Part shown: positions 50,232-60,800 of the stretch, piece after piece | Layout of the letters: each line of letters begins with the position of its first letter | How positions within the stretch are numbered: position 1 is the first letter of the stretch | Made by a program: the position numbers and the translations under genes | DNA from: Nakamurella flava | GTDB taxonomy: Bacteria; Actinomycetota; Actinomycetes; Mycobacteriales; Nakamurellaceae | NCBI RefSeq assembly: GCF_005298075.1 | Contig: NZ_SZZH01000006.1 | Location: forward strand, 248,001-312,000 | Reading direction: 5' to 3' | DNA length: 64,000 nucleotides | Notes under the pieces: generated by a model | What the model saw: only the letters and a program-made list of their open reading frames with translations | Databases searched by the model: none | What the model was told of the DNA's origin: nothing

Positions 50232-50582
50232 GCGCAGCGAGCAACCTGACAGTGGCGGCGCATTCGCTGAAGGCCCGGCCGGGGTCCGGCTGTGTCGGTC
50301 AGCGGGGCATCTTCCGACATGACCGAGCCCGCTCTGATGATCGACATCAACGGCCCGAGCAGTGCTCCCAAAACAGACAATAGGGATGCGGCAATTTCGC
50401 ATGCAGGAACACCAGCTCAATACGTCACGGTGACAATGCGGCGCAGCGCGTGATGTGGTTCCGACGCTGGCATGATTCACGCGGCCCGTCCACCGTGCAG
50501 ATTTTGCTCGAAGTCGCCTCTCGGGCCGAACAGAAGGCAAACCAAGATGCACACGATGAGGCTCCGGAACGACGCCGGTCGC

Positions 50583-50596
50583 GTTTCACGTGAAAC
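50583..50596. promoter_or_regulatory. parS site 3
   Basis: GTTTCACGTGAAAC, perfect 14-bp core. Confidence 0.92.
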
Positions 50597-50764
50597 TGGC
50601 CCCGTTTCCCAGCCCCCTCCCGTCTGACTACAGGCAATGCGCGGCGGAGGTAGAGGACCACGGCCGGACGAAACCCCGCATCTGCAAAGTGGCCCCACAC
50701 CCGTCGAGGTCCACACGTCCTGACCACTACGTCCGGACAGCGGCAATTCCTGAACGTAGCGCCC

Positions 50765-50778
50765 GTTTCACGTGCAAC
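50765..50778. promoter_or_regulatory. parS-like site 4
   Basis: GTTTCACGTGCAAC, one mismatch in the right half. Confidence 0.7.
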
Positions 50779-51085
50779 CCGGGGTTGTAATCAGCTTGAT
50801 CGGTCAATGCCGGCCAGGCGCGCGTCCCCCAACTCGGTCCGAAACGAAAAGCACGGGGAACAGGGCTGCCGGTTGGCCGGACAGACCGCCCGATCGTTGG
50901 CCAGTGCTTTGCGGGCGCGCTCCTGGTGCCCGCTCCGCCGGCACGTTGCTTTCCATGACTGCGGGCCTTTGAGGTGGGCATTACGTTCCTTGCCATAGAT
51001 GGTGATGCCCCCACCAGGAGATCGACGACGCCGGACGGAGCCGGCCCCAGGATCCGGACCTCGCAAGTCAGGATCTACAGCCGGT

Positions 51086-51099
51086 GTTTCACGTGGAAC
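51086..51099. promoter_or_regulatory. parS site 5
   Basis: GTTTCACGTGGAAC, one mismatch; flanked by T and A as in the 16-bp consensus. Confidence 0.85.
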
Positions 51100-51221
51100 A
51101 CCCCATGGCCGTTCATCCTCGAGTGCATCTCCGCTCGAGGGAGGCGGACCGCGGTGGCCACCGCCGGCGCTACAGGAACGCCCGGCACGCTGGTTCACTG
51201 GCCCACGCGAAGCCATGCCCC

Positions 51222-51235
51222 GTTTCACGTGAAAC
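51222..51235. promoter_or_regulatory. parS site 6
   Basis: GTTTCACGTGAAAC, perfect 14-bp core. Confidence 0.92.
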
Positions 51236-51407
51236 CTGGGCCAGTCCCGGGCGTTCCGTCAATCCACGTAGAACCGGCGAGCCTTTTGGTCGATCCCGGG
51301 CACGGCGTGTGCGCTGGCGATGCCGAGTGCAGTCCATTGATGAGGCACGCTGCAGATCGAGGGACACCCGGCAAGCTGGGTCAGCCGTCCACGGGAGACC
51401 AGGCCCC

Positions 51408-51421
51408 GTTACACGTGAAAC
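51408..51421. promoter_or_regulatory. parS-like site 7
   Basis: GTTACACGTGAAAC, one mismatch in the left half. Confidence 0.75.
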
Positions 51422-51547
51422 GCTGAACGGCCCGCCCCAAGCCCCGTCTACCTCGAACAACACAGCGGCGTGCGGACCCATCACCTGGCAAGGCCTCAGG
51501 GCGTACGGGCAACAAGCACCCACCGGCCCCGCACGCCGAAGCACCGT

Positions 51548-51561
51548 GTTCCACGTGAAAC
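51548..51561. promoter_or_regulatory. parS-like site 8
   Basis: GTTCCACGTGAAAC, one mismatch; about 200 bp upstream of parA. Confidence 0.8.
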
Positions 51562-51758
51562 AGCCCGGATGCCGGCGGGTCGACCGCGCTGAGGCCGATC
51601 AACGACCGGTGGACGGGCGAATTCGACGCCTGACTGGTGCGGATCCACCGAGATCAGACTCCCGCCCGGCGCGGCTCCCCGTGACCCGATCGTATGAACC
51701 GTAGCGTTGGCCACGCGCTGTCCACGCCCCACCGGACGGCCGTCGGAGAGGAGAGTGC

Positions 51759-52669
<911 letters not shown>

Positions 52670-52673
<4 letters not shown>

Positions 52674-53716
52674 GCAAGTCCCGCGGTGGGCTGGGCCGTG
52701 GCCTGGCCGCGCTGATCCCCAGCGGACCGGAGACCACCACCCTGCGCGACACGTTCTTCGAGAGCTCGTCGTCCCCCTCCGAGCGCGAGCCCCGTCCGCC
52801 GGCGACCGCCCGTGCCACGGGAAGTCGCCCCCGCCCGAAGCTGGCCGAAGCGTTCGATCCCACGACCCCGACGACCGCGTCGTTGCCGTCGTCTGATGGC
52901 CCCCAGTTCCGGGAGCTGCCCGTCGGATCGATCCGGCCCAATCCACACAACCCGCGGGACGTGTTCGACGAGGAGGCCCTCGACGAACTCGCGCACTCCC
53001 TGAAGGAGTTCGGCGTCCTGCAGCCCATCGTCGTCCGGCAGATCGGCCGCGACCAGTACGAACTGGTCATGGGTGAGCGTCGGTGGCGGGCTTCGCAGCG
53101 CGCCGGGCTGACGACCATCCCGGCGATCGTGCGGCGCACCGAGGATGCCGACATGCTGCGCGACGCGCTGCTGGAGAACATCCACCGGGCCAACCTGAAC
53201 CCCCTCGAAGAAGCGGCCGCCTATCAGCAGCTGCTCGAGGAGTTCGACGTGACCCAGGAGGAGCTGGCGTCCCGCCTAGGCCGGAGCCGCCCGGTCATCT
53301 CCAACACCATCCGGCTGCTGCGGCTGCCGGTCGCGGTGCAACGGCGGGTCGCCGCCGGGGTGCTGTCGGCCGGGCACGCTCGGGCACTGCTGGGCCTCAG
53401 CGCTGCGGAGGATCAGGAGCAGCTGGCCGCGCGCATCGTCGCCGAGGGCCTGTCGGTACGGGGCACCGAGGAGGCCGTGACCCTGCTGAACGGCCGGGCA
53501 CAACCGCGACGACGTCCGGCGCCCAAGGCCCGGTCGGTGGAGGGGCTCGACCAGATCGCCGGCTCACTGTCCGACCGGTTCGACACCCGGGTACGTCTGG
53601 AGATGGGCCGCTCCAAGGGCCGCATCATCGTGGAGTTCGCCACGCCGGACGACCTGCACCGGATCATGGGCGTGATGGCACCGGAGTCGCTGGCCACTCT
53701 GCGCAGCGGCGACTGA
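52670..53716 (+). CDS. parB: Chromosome partitioning protein ParB
   Basis: A 348-residue protein with GTG start overlapping parA. It begins [16 protein letters not shown], the Arg-containing ParA-contacting tail. The CTPase/ParB domain contains [33 protein letters not shown], then GERRWRAS (box II) and [17 protein letters not shown]. The helix-turn-helix is [25 protein letters not shown]. The C-terminal dimerisation part contains [17 protein letters not shown]. It loads on the parS array upstream. Confidence 0.96.
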
Positions 53717-53759
53717 CGCGTCCGCGCGCCCATGCCTGACGGCATCGTCACGTGACGCA

Positions 53760-53790
53760 ACGGCCCCCACCTCTCCGGGGTGGGGGCCGT
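53760..53790 (+). terminator. Strong hairpin after parAB
   Basis: Perfect 12-bp arms ACGGCCCCCACC and GGTGGGGGCCGT with a 7-base loop, 44 bp after the parB stop. Confidence 0.75.
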
Positions 53791-53927
53791 ACGCGTCTGT
53801 GACGACCACGAAGATGGGACACCGAGGCCACCGGCTGTGGCTGGTCGGGTACACCCGGCACGCAGCGGCCGTCACCACCCCGTCGAGGCCACGCCTATCC
53901 TGGCCAAGGGGTCCCCGCGGCGGTCAC

Positions 53928-54830
53928 ATGTCGACGACCGGTGTCAGCCCCCGCTCGACGCCGACCGACCCGAGGAGTTCCGTGACGCCCGTTGTCGTCC
54001 CGCTGACGATGAGCACCGTCCAGATGCTCCCGGCGGAGTGCCGGCGGTGCGTGGCGTGGGAACTCGACCCGGCAGGGGCCCGGGTCGCGCTCTCCTCCGG
54101 TGACACCGAGTTCGAGAAGGAAGTCTGGCTGTCCGGAGTCATGCTGACGTGGGGATCGGCCGGTCAGGTGATCACCGTCGACGACGAGCCCGTCGGGTTC
54201 GCGCTCTACGCGCCACCCACCGCCGTCCCCGGGGCGAACGCGTTCCCCACCTCACCCGTGTCCCCCGACGCCGTCCTGCTGACGGCCGCCCGGATCCGGG
54301 ACGACCACACCGGACAGGGTCTGGCCCGCTTCCTGATGAACGCCGTGGTCCGCGAACTCACCCGCCGCGGCGTCCGCGCCATCGAGCTCTTCGGCCGCGA
54401 GGACTCCGCCACCGAAGCCGAAAAGAGCGAGCCCATAACAGGTCTCGACACCGAAGGAAGACACGGTGACGACGTGCCGCAGTGTCTGGTGCCCGCCGGG
54501 TTCGCTCGCGCGGTCGGCTTCACCGTGGTGGCCCCGCATCCCCGCTACCCGCGCCTGCGTTATGAACTCGAACGCGAACTCGGGTGGAAGGCCGAGGTCG
54601 AGGCGGCGCTGGAAAAGCTGTTCACCACCATCACCGTGCCCGGTTCCCCGAGCCCGTTCCGCGAACTCGCCGGTGCCACCGCCAGCACGGCAGATCCGGT
54701 GCAGGTCAACGGATCTCGGGCCGAGACGACGACAGGCGCCCGGCCGGAGCCGAGCGCCTGTCACCGGAGGGTCAGCGAACCGCCGCGTCGTGGATCATCT
54801 GCTCGTGAGCCAGGAGATCCGAGAAGCTGA
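53928..54830 (+). CDS. GNAT family N-acetyltransferase
   Basis: A 300-residue protein from ATG 53928. The GNAT fold is indicated by VITVDDEPVGFALYA, then AVLLTAARIRDDHTGQGLARFLMNAVVRELTRRGVRAIELFG (acetyl-CoA binding Q/RxxGxG-like stretch) and CLVPAGFARAVGFTVVAPHPRYPRLRYEL. A GNAT gene next to parB and cwlM is also found near oriC in mycobacteria (Rv3916c region). The substrate is unknown. Its last 20 codons overlap the convergent cwlM-like gene. Confidence 0.82.
   Translation: MSTTGVSPRSTPTDPRSSVTPVVVPLTMSTVQMLPAECRRCVAWELDPAGARVALSSGDTEFEKEVWLSGVMLTWGSAGQVITVDDEPVGFALYAPPTAVPGANAFPTSPVSPDAVLLTAARIRDDHTGQGLARFLMNAVVRELTRRGVRAIELFGREDSATEAEKSEPITGLDTEGRHGDDVPQCLVPAGFARAVGFTVVAPHPRYPRLRYELERELGWKAEVEAALEKLFTTITVPGSPSPFRELAGATASTADPVQVNGSRAETTTGARPEPSACHRRVSEPPRRGSSAREPGDPRS
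54731..54762. terminator. Hairpin at the convergent GNAT/cwlM ends
   Basis: Perfect 9-bp arms GACAGGCGC and GCGCCTGTC around a 14-base loop, lying just before the cwlM stop and within the tail of the GNAT frame. Confidence 0.6.
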
Positions 54831-55926
54831 AGGTCCCGGTGTGCGGGTCGTCGCGACCGTCCAGGTACAACCGCTTCACCGCGACGAGCAGGCCGTCGGC
54901 CAGCCGGTTACGGAAGTCGTCGTCGAGCAGCAGTGAGCGCTCGTAGGGGTTCGACAGGTACCCCATCTCGACCTGCACGGCCGGCATCTTGGTCAACCGC
55001 AGGATGTCCCACGGGCGGTGGTGCACCCGGCAGTCCATGAACCGCGTCCGGGAGACCAGTTCGCGTTGGACCAGCGCGGCCAGCGTCTCCCCGATGGTGG
55101 ACGTGGCCCCGGAGTCGGTGCCGAAATGGAACGTCGCGATCCCGCAGGCCTGCGGCGACGGCGAGCCGTCGATGTGCAGGCTCAGCAGCAGATCGGCGCC
55201 CAGGGAGTTGGCGTACTCGGCGCGCTCCTCGGGGGACGGGTTGCCGTCCTCGTCGCGGGTCAGGAACGTGGTCATCCCGGCGGTCTGCATGCGGGACTGC
55301 AGACGGCGGGCGACGTCCATCACGAGATCGCTCGCCCGGGCCGAACCGTGCTGCCACCCGGCGTCGGCCCCACCGTGCGCGGGGTCGAGCACGATGCGCT
55401 TGCCCTGCAGGCGGGGACCGGACATCTGGATCAGCTGGTGCTCGCGGAGGTACTGCGGGCGGCCACCGGTGACCATCCGGCCGATACGGTTCAGTTCGCG
55501 GTAGGTGGCGGCGCCGAACACGCCGTCCTCGTCCAGGCCGCGGTGCCGCTGGAACTCGCGGACGCACCCGTCGGTCAGCGGACCGAAGATGCCGTCCGGC
55601 CGGCCGGTGTTGTAGCCGAGCTCGGCGAGCCGGGTCTGCAGAGCCATGACGTCGTCACCGGTCATGACGGCCGACAGCGTGTACGCCAGCGAGCGGTCAC
55701 CCAGCTTCCAGCGGGCATCGGTGAGGGAGCGCACCGTGACCGGGCCGACGACCCCGTCGACGATCAGGCCGCGCAACTGCTGGAACGAACGGACCGCCCG
55801 ATCGGTCGCCGCGTCGAACTCGGCGTACCGCCGGTCCTCCTCCGGTGGCGCCGCGAGCAGGTTCAGACTCGCCAACGCATCCCTGATATCGGCTACTGCC
55901 GGTCCCCGGTCGCCGCGTCGCAGCAT
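54772..55926 (-). CDS. cwlM: CwlM-type peptidoglycan-binding amidase-fold protein
   Basis: A 384-residue protein from ATG 55926 with GGAGA upstream; no signal peptide. Two peptidoglycan-binding_1 domains (about residues 5-70 and 85-148) precede an Amidase_3 domain. That domain has LDPAHGGADAG (His184), SLHIDGSP (His251) and VEMGYLSNP (Glu320). The usual Glu zinc ligand between them seems to be Ala198-Ser199 in ARASDLVMD. Mycobacterial CwlM in the same locus is a cytoplasmic, phosphorylation-controlled activator of MurA rather than a hydrolase; that role is likely here. Confidence 0.87.
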   Translation of the reverse strand: MLRRGDRGPAVADIRDALASLNLLAAPPEEDRRYAEFDAATDRAVRSFQQLRGLIVDGVVGPVTVRSLTDARWKLGDRSLAYTLSAVMTGDDVMALQTRLAELGYNTGRPDGIFGPLTDGCVREFQRHRGLDEDGVFGAATYRELNRIGRMVTGGRPQYLREHQLIQMSGPRLQGKRIVLDPAHGGADAGWQHGSARASDLVMDVARRLQSRMQTAGMTTFLTRDEDGNPSPEERAEYANSLGADLLLSLHIDGSPSPQACGIATFHFGTDSGATSTIGETLAALVQRELVSRTRFMDCRVHHRPWDILRLTKMPAVQVEMGYLSNPYERSLLLDDDFRNRLADGLLVAVKRLYLDGRDDPHTGTFSFSDLLAHEQMIHDAAVR

Positions 55927-56225
55927 TGTTCTCCTCGGATCAAGGGTCGACCCATCCGGATGAACCGGACAGTCGTCAACCCGCACTGTTCGGACCACCG
56001 ACGGGATGACGTCCGACCACTCGGACCCGCCGACGATGCCGTGCCGTGTGGTGCCGTTCGCCATTGTGCCCCGCTGGGGGACACCTGGCCGTGGGTGACA
56101 CCCGAAAGCGAGTCACCCGACAGAGGGCACCGCAGCCGATGTCAGCCGAGACACAGCCGGCTGTGAGACGCATGAGGGGCCGCCGGGTTCCCCCGGCGGC
56201 CCCTCATGACGTGACGATCAGGCGA
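55927..56225. other. Intergenic region between trxA and cwlM
   Basis: 299 bp without a credible gene. It contains the trxA terminator hairpin and presumably the cwlM promoter. Open frames crossing it are extensions of cwlM or shadows. Confidence 0.5.
56172..56207 (-). terminator. Terminator of the trx operon
   Basis: Perfect 16-bp arms beginning ATGAGGGGCCGCCGGG with a 4-base loop, about 20 bp downstream of the trxA stop on the reverse strand. Confidence 0.8.
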
Positions 56226-56549
56226 TCAGGCCAGCACGTCGGCGAACTCGGCCAGCAGAGCCGCCTTCGGCTTGGCCCCCACCACGGTCTTCACCGGCTG
56301 CCCGCCCTGGAAGACCATCATCGTGGGGATCGACAGGATCTGGTACTGCTGGGCGATCTCCGGGTTGGCGTCGATGTCGACCTTGGCCACCGTCACCTTG
56401 TCGGCGTTGGCCTTGGCGATCTCCTCGAGCACCGGGGCGACCATGCGGCACGGACCGCACCACTCGGCCCAGAAATCGACGATGACGGGCTTCTCGGACT
56501 GCAGGACGTCCTCGGTGAACGTGGCGTCCGTGACCTTGACGGTGGCCAT
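56226..56549 (-). CDS. trxA: Thioredoxin
   Basis: A 107-residue protein from ATG 56549 with AAGGAGAAA upstream. The active site is FWAEWCGPCRM (Cys31, Cys34), with the cis-Pro in LSIPTMMVF and the usual KVDIDANPEIAQQY. It reduces protein disulfides using electrons from TrxB, encoded 53 bp upstream on the same strand. The trxB-trxA pair next to cwlM matches the mycobacterial order. Confidence 0.96.
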   Translation of the reverse strand: MATVKVTDATFTEDVLQSEKPVIVDFWAEWCGPCRMVAPVLEEIAKANADKVTVAKVDIDANPEIAQQYQILSIPTMMVFQGGQPVKTVVGAKPKAALLAEFADVLA

Positions 56550-56602
56550 GGCTTTCTCCTTCGGGCTTGGTGGGTGCGGTGACGGTGGACGGGACGAGCG
56601 GA

Positions 56603-57694
56603 TCAGACGCCGGCGGAGACGGCGTCGTCGGTGCGGTCCGCGACGTGCTCGGCCGGCACCTCCAGACGCGGGTGGGCGGCGACGTAGTGCTGGGCGTCGA
56701 GGGCGGCGGCGCAACCGACCCCGGCGGCCGTGATGGCCTGCCGGTAGGTGTGGTCGACGACGTCGCCGGCGGCGAACACCCCGGACGCACTGGTCGCGGT
56801 GGAGACGTCGGAGCCGACCCGGTGACCGGTCAGCACGTAGCCCTCGTCGTCCAGTTCGATCTGCCCGGTGAACAGCGACGACCGCGGGTCGTGGCCGATG
56901 GCGACGAACAGGCCGGTCGCCTCCACCTCGGTGTGCTCACCGGTGCGGGTGTCGGTCAGCCGGACCCCGGACAGGGTGGTCTCGCCGTACAGCTCGGAGA
57001 CGACGGCGTTGGTGACCCAGCGGATCTTCGGGTTGTTGCGGGCCCGGTCGAGCATGATGGCGCTGGCCCGGAACTCCTCCCGGCGGTGCACGATCGTCAC
57101 GGTCGCGGCGAAACGGGTGAGGAAGGTGGCCTCCTCCATCGCCGAGTCACCGCCGCCGACCACGATGATGTGCTGGTTGCGGAAGAACGAGCCGTCGCAG
57201 GTGGCGCAGGCGGAGACGCCGCGGCCGATGTACTGCTGCTCGTTCGGCAGGCCCAGGTAGCGGGCCGCCGAACCGGTGGCCAGCACCAGCGCGCGGGCCC
57301 GGAAGGTCTTGCCGTCGACGGTGACCGTCTTGACCGCGCCGGTCAGGTCGACCGCGTCGACGTCCTCGGAGCGGAGATCGGCGCCGAAGCGTTCGGCCTG
57401 CTCGCGCATCTTCAGCATCAGGTCCGGTCCGAGGATGCCCTCGGAGAAGCCGGGGAAGTTCTCGACCTCGGTGGTGGTCATCAGGGCCCCACCGAACTGC
57501 GAGCCCTCGAAGACCAGCGGCTCCAGCTCGGCCCGCGCCAGGTAGACGGCCGCGGTGTAACCGGCCGGGCCGGACCCCACCACGATGACGTCCCGCACGC
57601 GGTCGTCGGCCTGCTCGCCACCGGCCGGCACGGATTCGCCGCTCGGCAGGGAAACCAGGCCGGAGGCCACCAGGCCGTTGAAGCTGTCGGTCAC
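56603..57694 (-). CDS. trxB: Thioredoxin reductase
   Basis: A 363-residue flavoprotein with GTG start after GAGGGATG. The FAD motif is [20 protein letters not shown], the redox centre is [11 protein letters not shown] (Cys163, Cys166), the NADPH motif is [17 protein letters not shown], and the C-terminal FAD motif is [30 protein letters not shown]. It transfers electrons from NADPH to thioredoxin. The N-terminus is about 30 residues longer than usual. Confidence 0.96.
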   Translation of the reverse strand: MTDSFNGLVASGLVSLPSGESVPAGGEQADDRVRDVIVVGSGPAGYTAAVYLARAELEPLVFEGSQFGGALMTTTEVENFPGFSEGILGPDLMLKMREQAERFGADLRSEDVDAVDLTGAVKTVTVDGKTFRARALVLATGSAARYLGLPNEQQYIGRGVSACATCDGSFFRNQHIIVVGGGDSAMEEATFLTRFAATVTIVHRREEFRASAIMLDRARNNPKIRWVTNAVVSELYGETTLSGVRLTDTRTGEHTEVEATGLFVAIGHDPRSSLFTGQIELDDEGYVLTGHRVGSDVSTATSASGVFAAGDVVDHTYRQAITAAGVGCAAALDAQHYVAAHPRLEVPAEHVADRTDDAVSAGV

Positions 57695-57845
57695 GTCGCA
57701 TCCCTCGATCTCGTGAACTACCCGGGCCGCGACGACCCGGCGGACGATGGGCCCGCCCGACGATCATCCCTGGCGGAACCGGTCCCGATGCACGTCAACG
57801 CAACCTTACCGAGCGGCATTCCCCACTCCGGGTGTCGAGCGCGGG

Positions 57846-60800
57846 TCAGCTGCCGGTGATCGAGACCTCGGTGATCTTGCTCTGGAACTGACCGTCCGAC
57901 GTCGGGGCCATGGCGGTGAGCCAGACCAGCAGGTACTTGGACTGCGGAGCGTTGTTCAACTGGATGGTCTTCGGGTCGTTGTTGTCGATGACCGCCGTCC
58001 CGATGACCGTCGTCTGGTCGAGCGTCGGGGTGGCGCTGGTCGCCGACCGCACCTCGATGCTCGTCTTCGGCGCGTTCGGGCTGGTGCCCGCCGGCACGGG
58101 GCTGGTGACCGTCACCGTGGCCGGGGTGACCGGCTTCTCGAGTTCCAGCAGCAGCCCGACGCCGGGCTTGAGCGTCGGGAACTGCTGCTTGTAGACCCAC
58201 GTGAGCCAGGCCGTGTCGGGGTTGCCGTCGAAGGCCCGGTCGACGTACGAGGCATAGTCGGCCTTGCCGTCCCCGCCCGGATCGAAGACCGTGCCCTTGA
58301 CGATCTTCACCGGGCCGGCGGTGGGGGCCGCGGCTGACGACGTACTGGGTCCGGGGTCGGCGGCCGCGGTGGTCGTCTCGGCCGGCGGCGCCTCGGCGGC
58401 CGTCGAGGACGAAGCAGCGGCACTCTCCACCGGCGCGACGTTCCCGACCGAGGCCAGCACCTGCTTGGTCACCCCGCCGGCAGCCACCACGATCAGCACG
58501 GCCAGGACGACCAGCACCGCCGAGGCCATCGACAGCTTGATGCGGCGATCCCGGACGAGCCGGCGGTCAGCGGCCGACAGCGTACGGATGACCGGTTCGT
58601 CGACCGGCGCGACCTCGTCCTTGTCCGGGGTGCGCAGCAGGGTCGCGATGGCCGCCATCGCGTGGATGCCGTTCGGCTCGTCCGGGTGCAGGGCGTGCTC
58701 GGCCAGCGCCGACAGCGCCTCGGGGACCTCCGGCCGGACCTCGTCGGCCGGCAGCTCGCGGCCCAGCCGGGTGGGGGCGGCGGGGATGGCGGCGGCCGTC
58801 CGGCCCGACCGGGACTCCGAGGTGCCGAACTCGGCGGCGTGGTCCAGCGGCTCGGCCAGCGGCCAGGTCCCGGTCACCATCAGATAGAGCAGTGCGCCGA
58901 CCGCGCGGATGTCCTGGTCGGGAGTGGCGGTCCCGTGCGCGATGACGTGGGAGATCCGCACCTGGCCGTCGAAGTTGACCCGGACCAGCGACGGGTTGAT
59001 CGCCCCCAGGGCGATGCCGTTGCGATGGGCCTCGGCCACCGCGTCGGCGACCTTGCCGGTGATGGACGTGGCCACGTCCGGGTCGAGCGGGCCGGCGCTC
59101 AGCAGATCCGTGACGGTGGCCCCGTCGACCCACTGACCGACGACGTACGACTGGCCGAGGTCGGTGCCGACGTCGAGCGTCTGCGGAAGGCCGATGTGGT
59201 GCAGGCGCCCGGCCCGCAACGTCCGGGCCACCGTCGCCGACGTCCCGGTGGTGTCCGGGAGGATCGTGACGGCCATGTCACGGGGCAGCACGGTGTCCTT
59301 GGCCCGCCAGAACCAGTTCCCGTTGGCGTCGGCCGAGATGAGGCTGACCAGCCGGTACCGGCCGCCGACCACGGTCCCGGGGGTCAACCGGGACGCGGCG
59401 TCGCCGGCCGTTCCCGGAGCGGCGTGGGCACCCGGACGGGTCGCCGGCAGGGTCAGCTCCGCCTCCCCGGTCGCCGGATCGTCCTGGCTCTGTTCGTCCC
59501 GGTCGGAGCCGTCGGCGGTGGGCTGCGCGGTCCCACCGTTCACGGCGGCCAGCGGCACGGCGACCGTGGCGGTCGCGTCGTCCGCCGGCGGCTGGTCGCG
59601 GTCGGCGCCCGGGCCCGTGGGTGTGGGTTCGTCGTCGTTGCGCACCGGTGGTGACACCTGCTCCCCATGGCTGTTGCGGTCGTCGGACGGTGGTTTCTGG
59701 GTGGTGGTGCCGCGGCGCAGAACCCGGCTCGCGAGGCCGGTGATCCGGCGGCGGAGCGGGATCAGCTCGGGCACCTTGAGCAGCGTGGCGACCGCGGCGA
59801 TGACGATCAGGCCGACCAGGCCGGCCACCAGGATGTACAGCAGAGCCTCACCGGAGGAGTCGACCGCCCCGGTGACGACCCGACTGCCGGCCAGCAGGGC
59901 CGCCCCGGCGCCGGCCAGCCCGGCGAGGGTCATCTTGGCCGCGGTGAGCAGGGTCCGCCGGGTGTCCATCGAGCCGTACCGGTGCCGCAGCCACAGCTCA
60001 CCGACGATCGCCCCGACCAGGTACGACAGCGCGGTCGCCGCCGCCATCCCGGGGATGATCAGCCGTTCGTCCAGGGCAACACAGGCGATCAGCAGCGGGA
60101 TCCGGACGCCGACCATGACCGCATTGATCAGGGTCGGCGTCCGGGCGTCCTTCATGGCATAGAAGACCCGCATCTGCACGAGGGTCATCGCGAACGGCAC
60201 CAGGCCCAGGGTGAGCGCGGCGAGTGTCGCGCCGAGTTCGATGGTGTCCTGGAGGCTCACCCGGCCGTATCCGGCGGCGAGGATGGCTAGTGAGGAGGCC
60301 AGGACGACCATGCCGGCGGCGACCGGAGTGAGCGCCACGATGGACAGTCGGTTGGCCAGGGCGGCGTCGCTCTTCATGGCGTCGACGTCGCCGGCGGCGG
60401 CGTTCCGGCTCATCCGCGGCATGATCGCCGTCAAGAGCGAGACGCCGATGATCCCGTAGGGCAGCTGGAACAGCAGCGACGCGAACGTATAGACCGCGAC
60501 CCCGCCGACCACGTCGCCGGCGATGTTGGTCAGCACGATGTACCCGGCCTGGGAGACCAGCACGTAGGCGACGGCCCACAGCAGCAGCTGACCGGCCTCG
60601 GTCAGCCGCTTGTCGCCGCCCCACCGCCAGCGGAAGCGGAAGCCACTGCGCAGCAGGGCCGGGATCATCACCAGCGCCTGCACGACGATGCCGGCCGTGG
60701 TGCCCAGGCCCAGGAACAGCACCTGGGCGGTGGTGAGCCCGGAGAGTGCGTCGCCCCCGTTCGGCGGCCAGGTGACGACGAAGCCGATGCCGACCGCGAT

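Larger units (their letters stand above)
51166..51421 (+). repeat. Diverged duplication carrying parS sites 6 and 7
   Basis: The 57 bp ending at 51235 and the 57 bp ending at 51421 align without gaps at 45 of 57 positions, sharing CCCGGCA, GCTGG, CCACG, GCCCCGTT and the parS core. The units are 186 bp apart, showing that part of the array arose by duplication. Confidence 0.6.
48974..51758. other. Gene-free centromere region with eight parS sites
   Basis: About 2.8 kb between the LLM oxidoreductase and parA. Open frames here are short, overlap on both strands, lack family motifs and ribosome sites, and codon-position GC bias is weak, so no gene is called. The region holds eight 14-mers matching the ParB site GTTTCACGTGAAAC exactly or with one mismatch, all within 49646-51561. 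It is the likely site of ParB loading and spreading. Confidence 0.75.

Noticed and set aside
49128-51704. Several 60-200-residue frames on both strands in the parS region
   Set aside because: They overlap each other, run through parS palindromes, have no motifs and weak codon-position bias. Considered chance frames.
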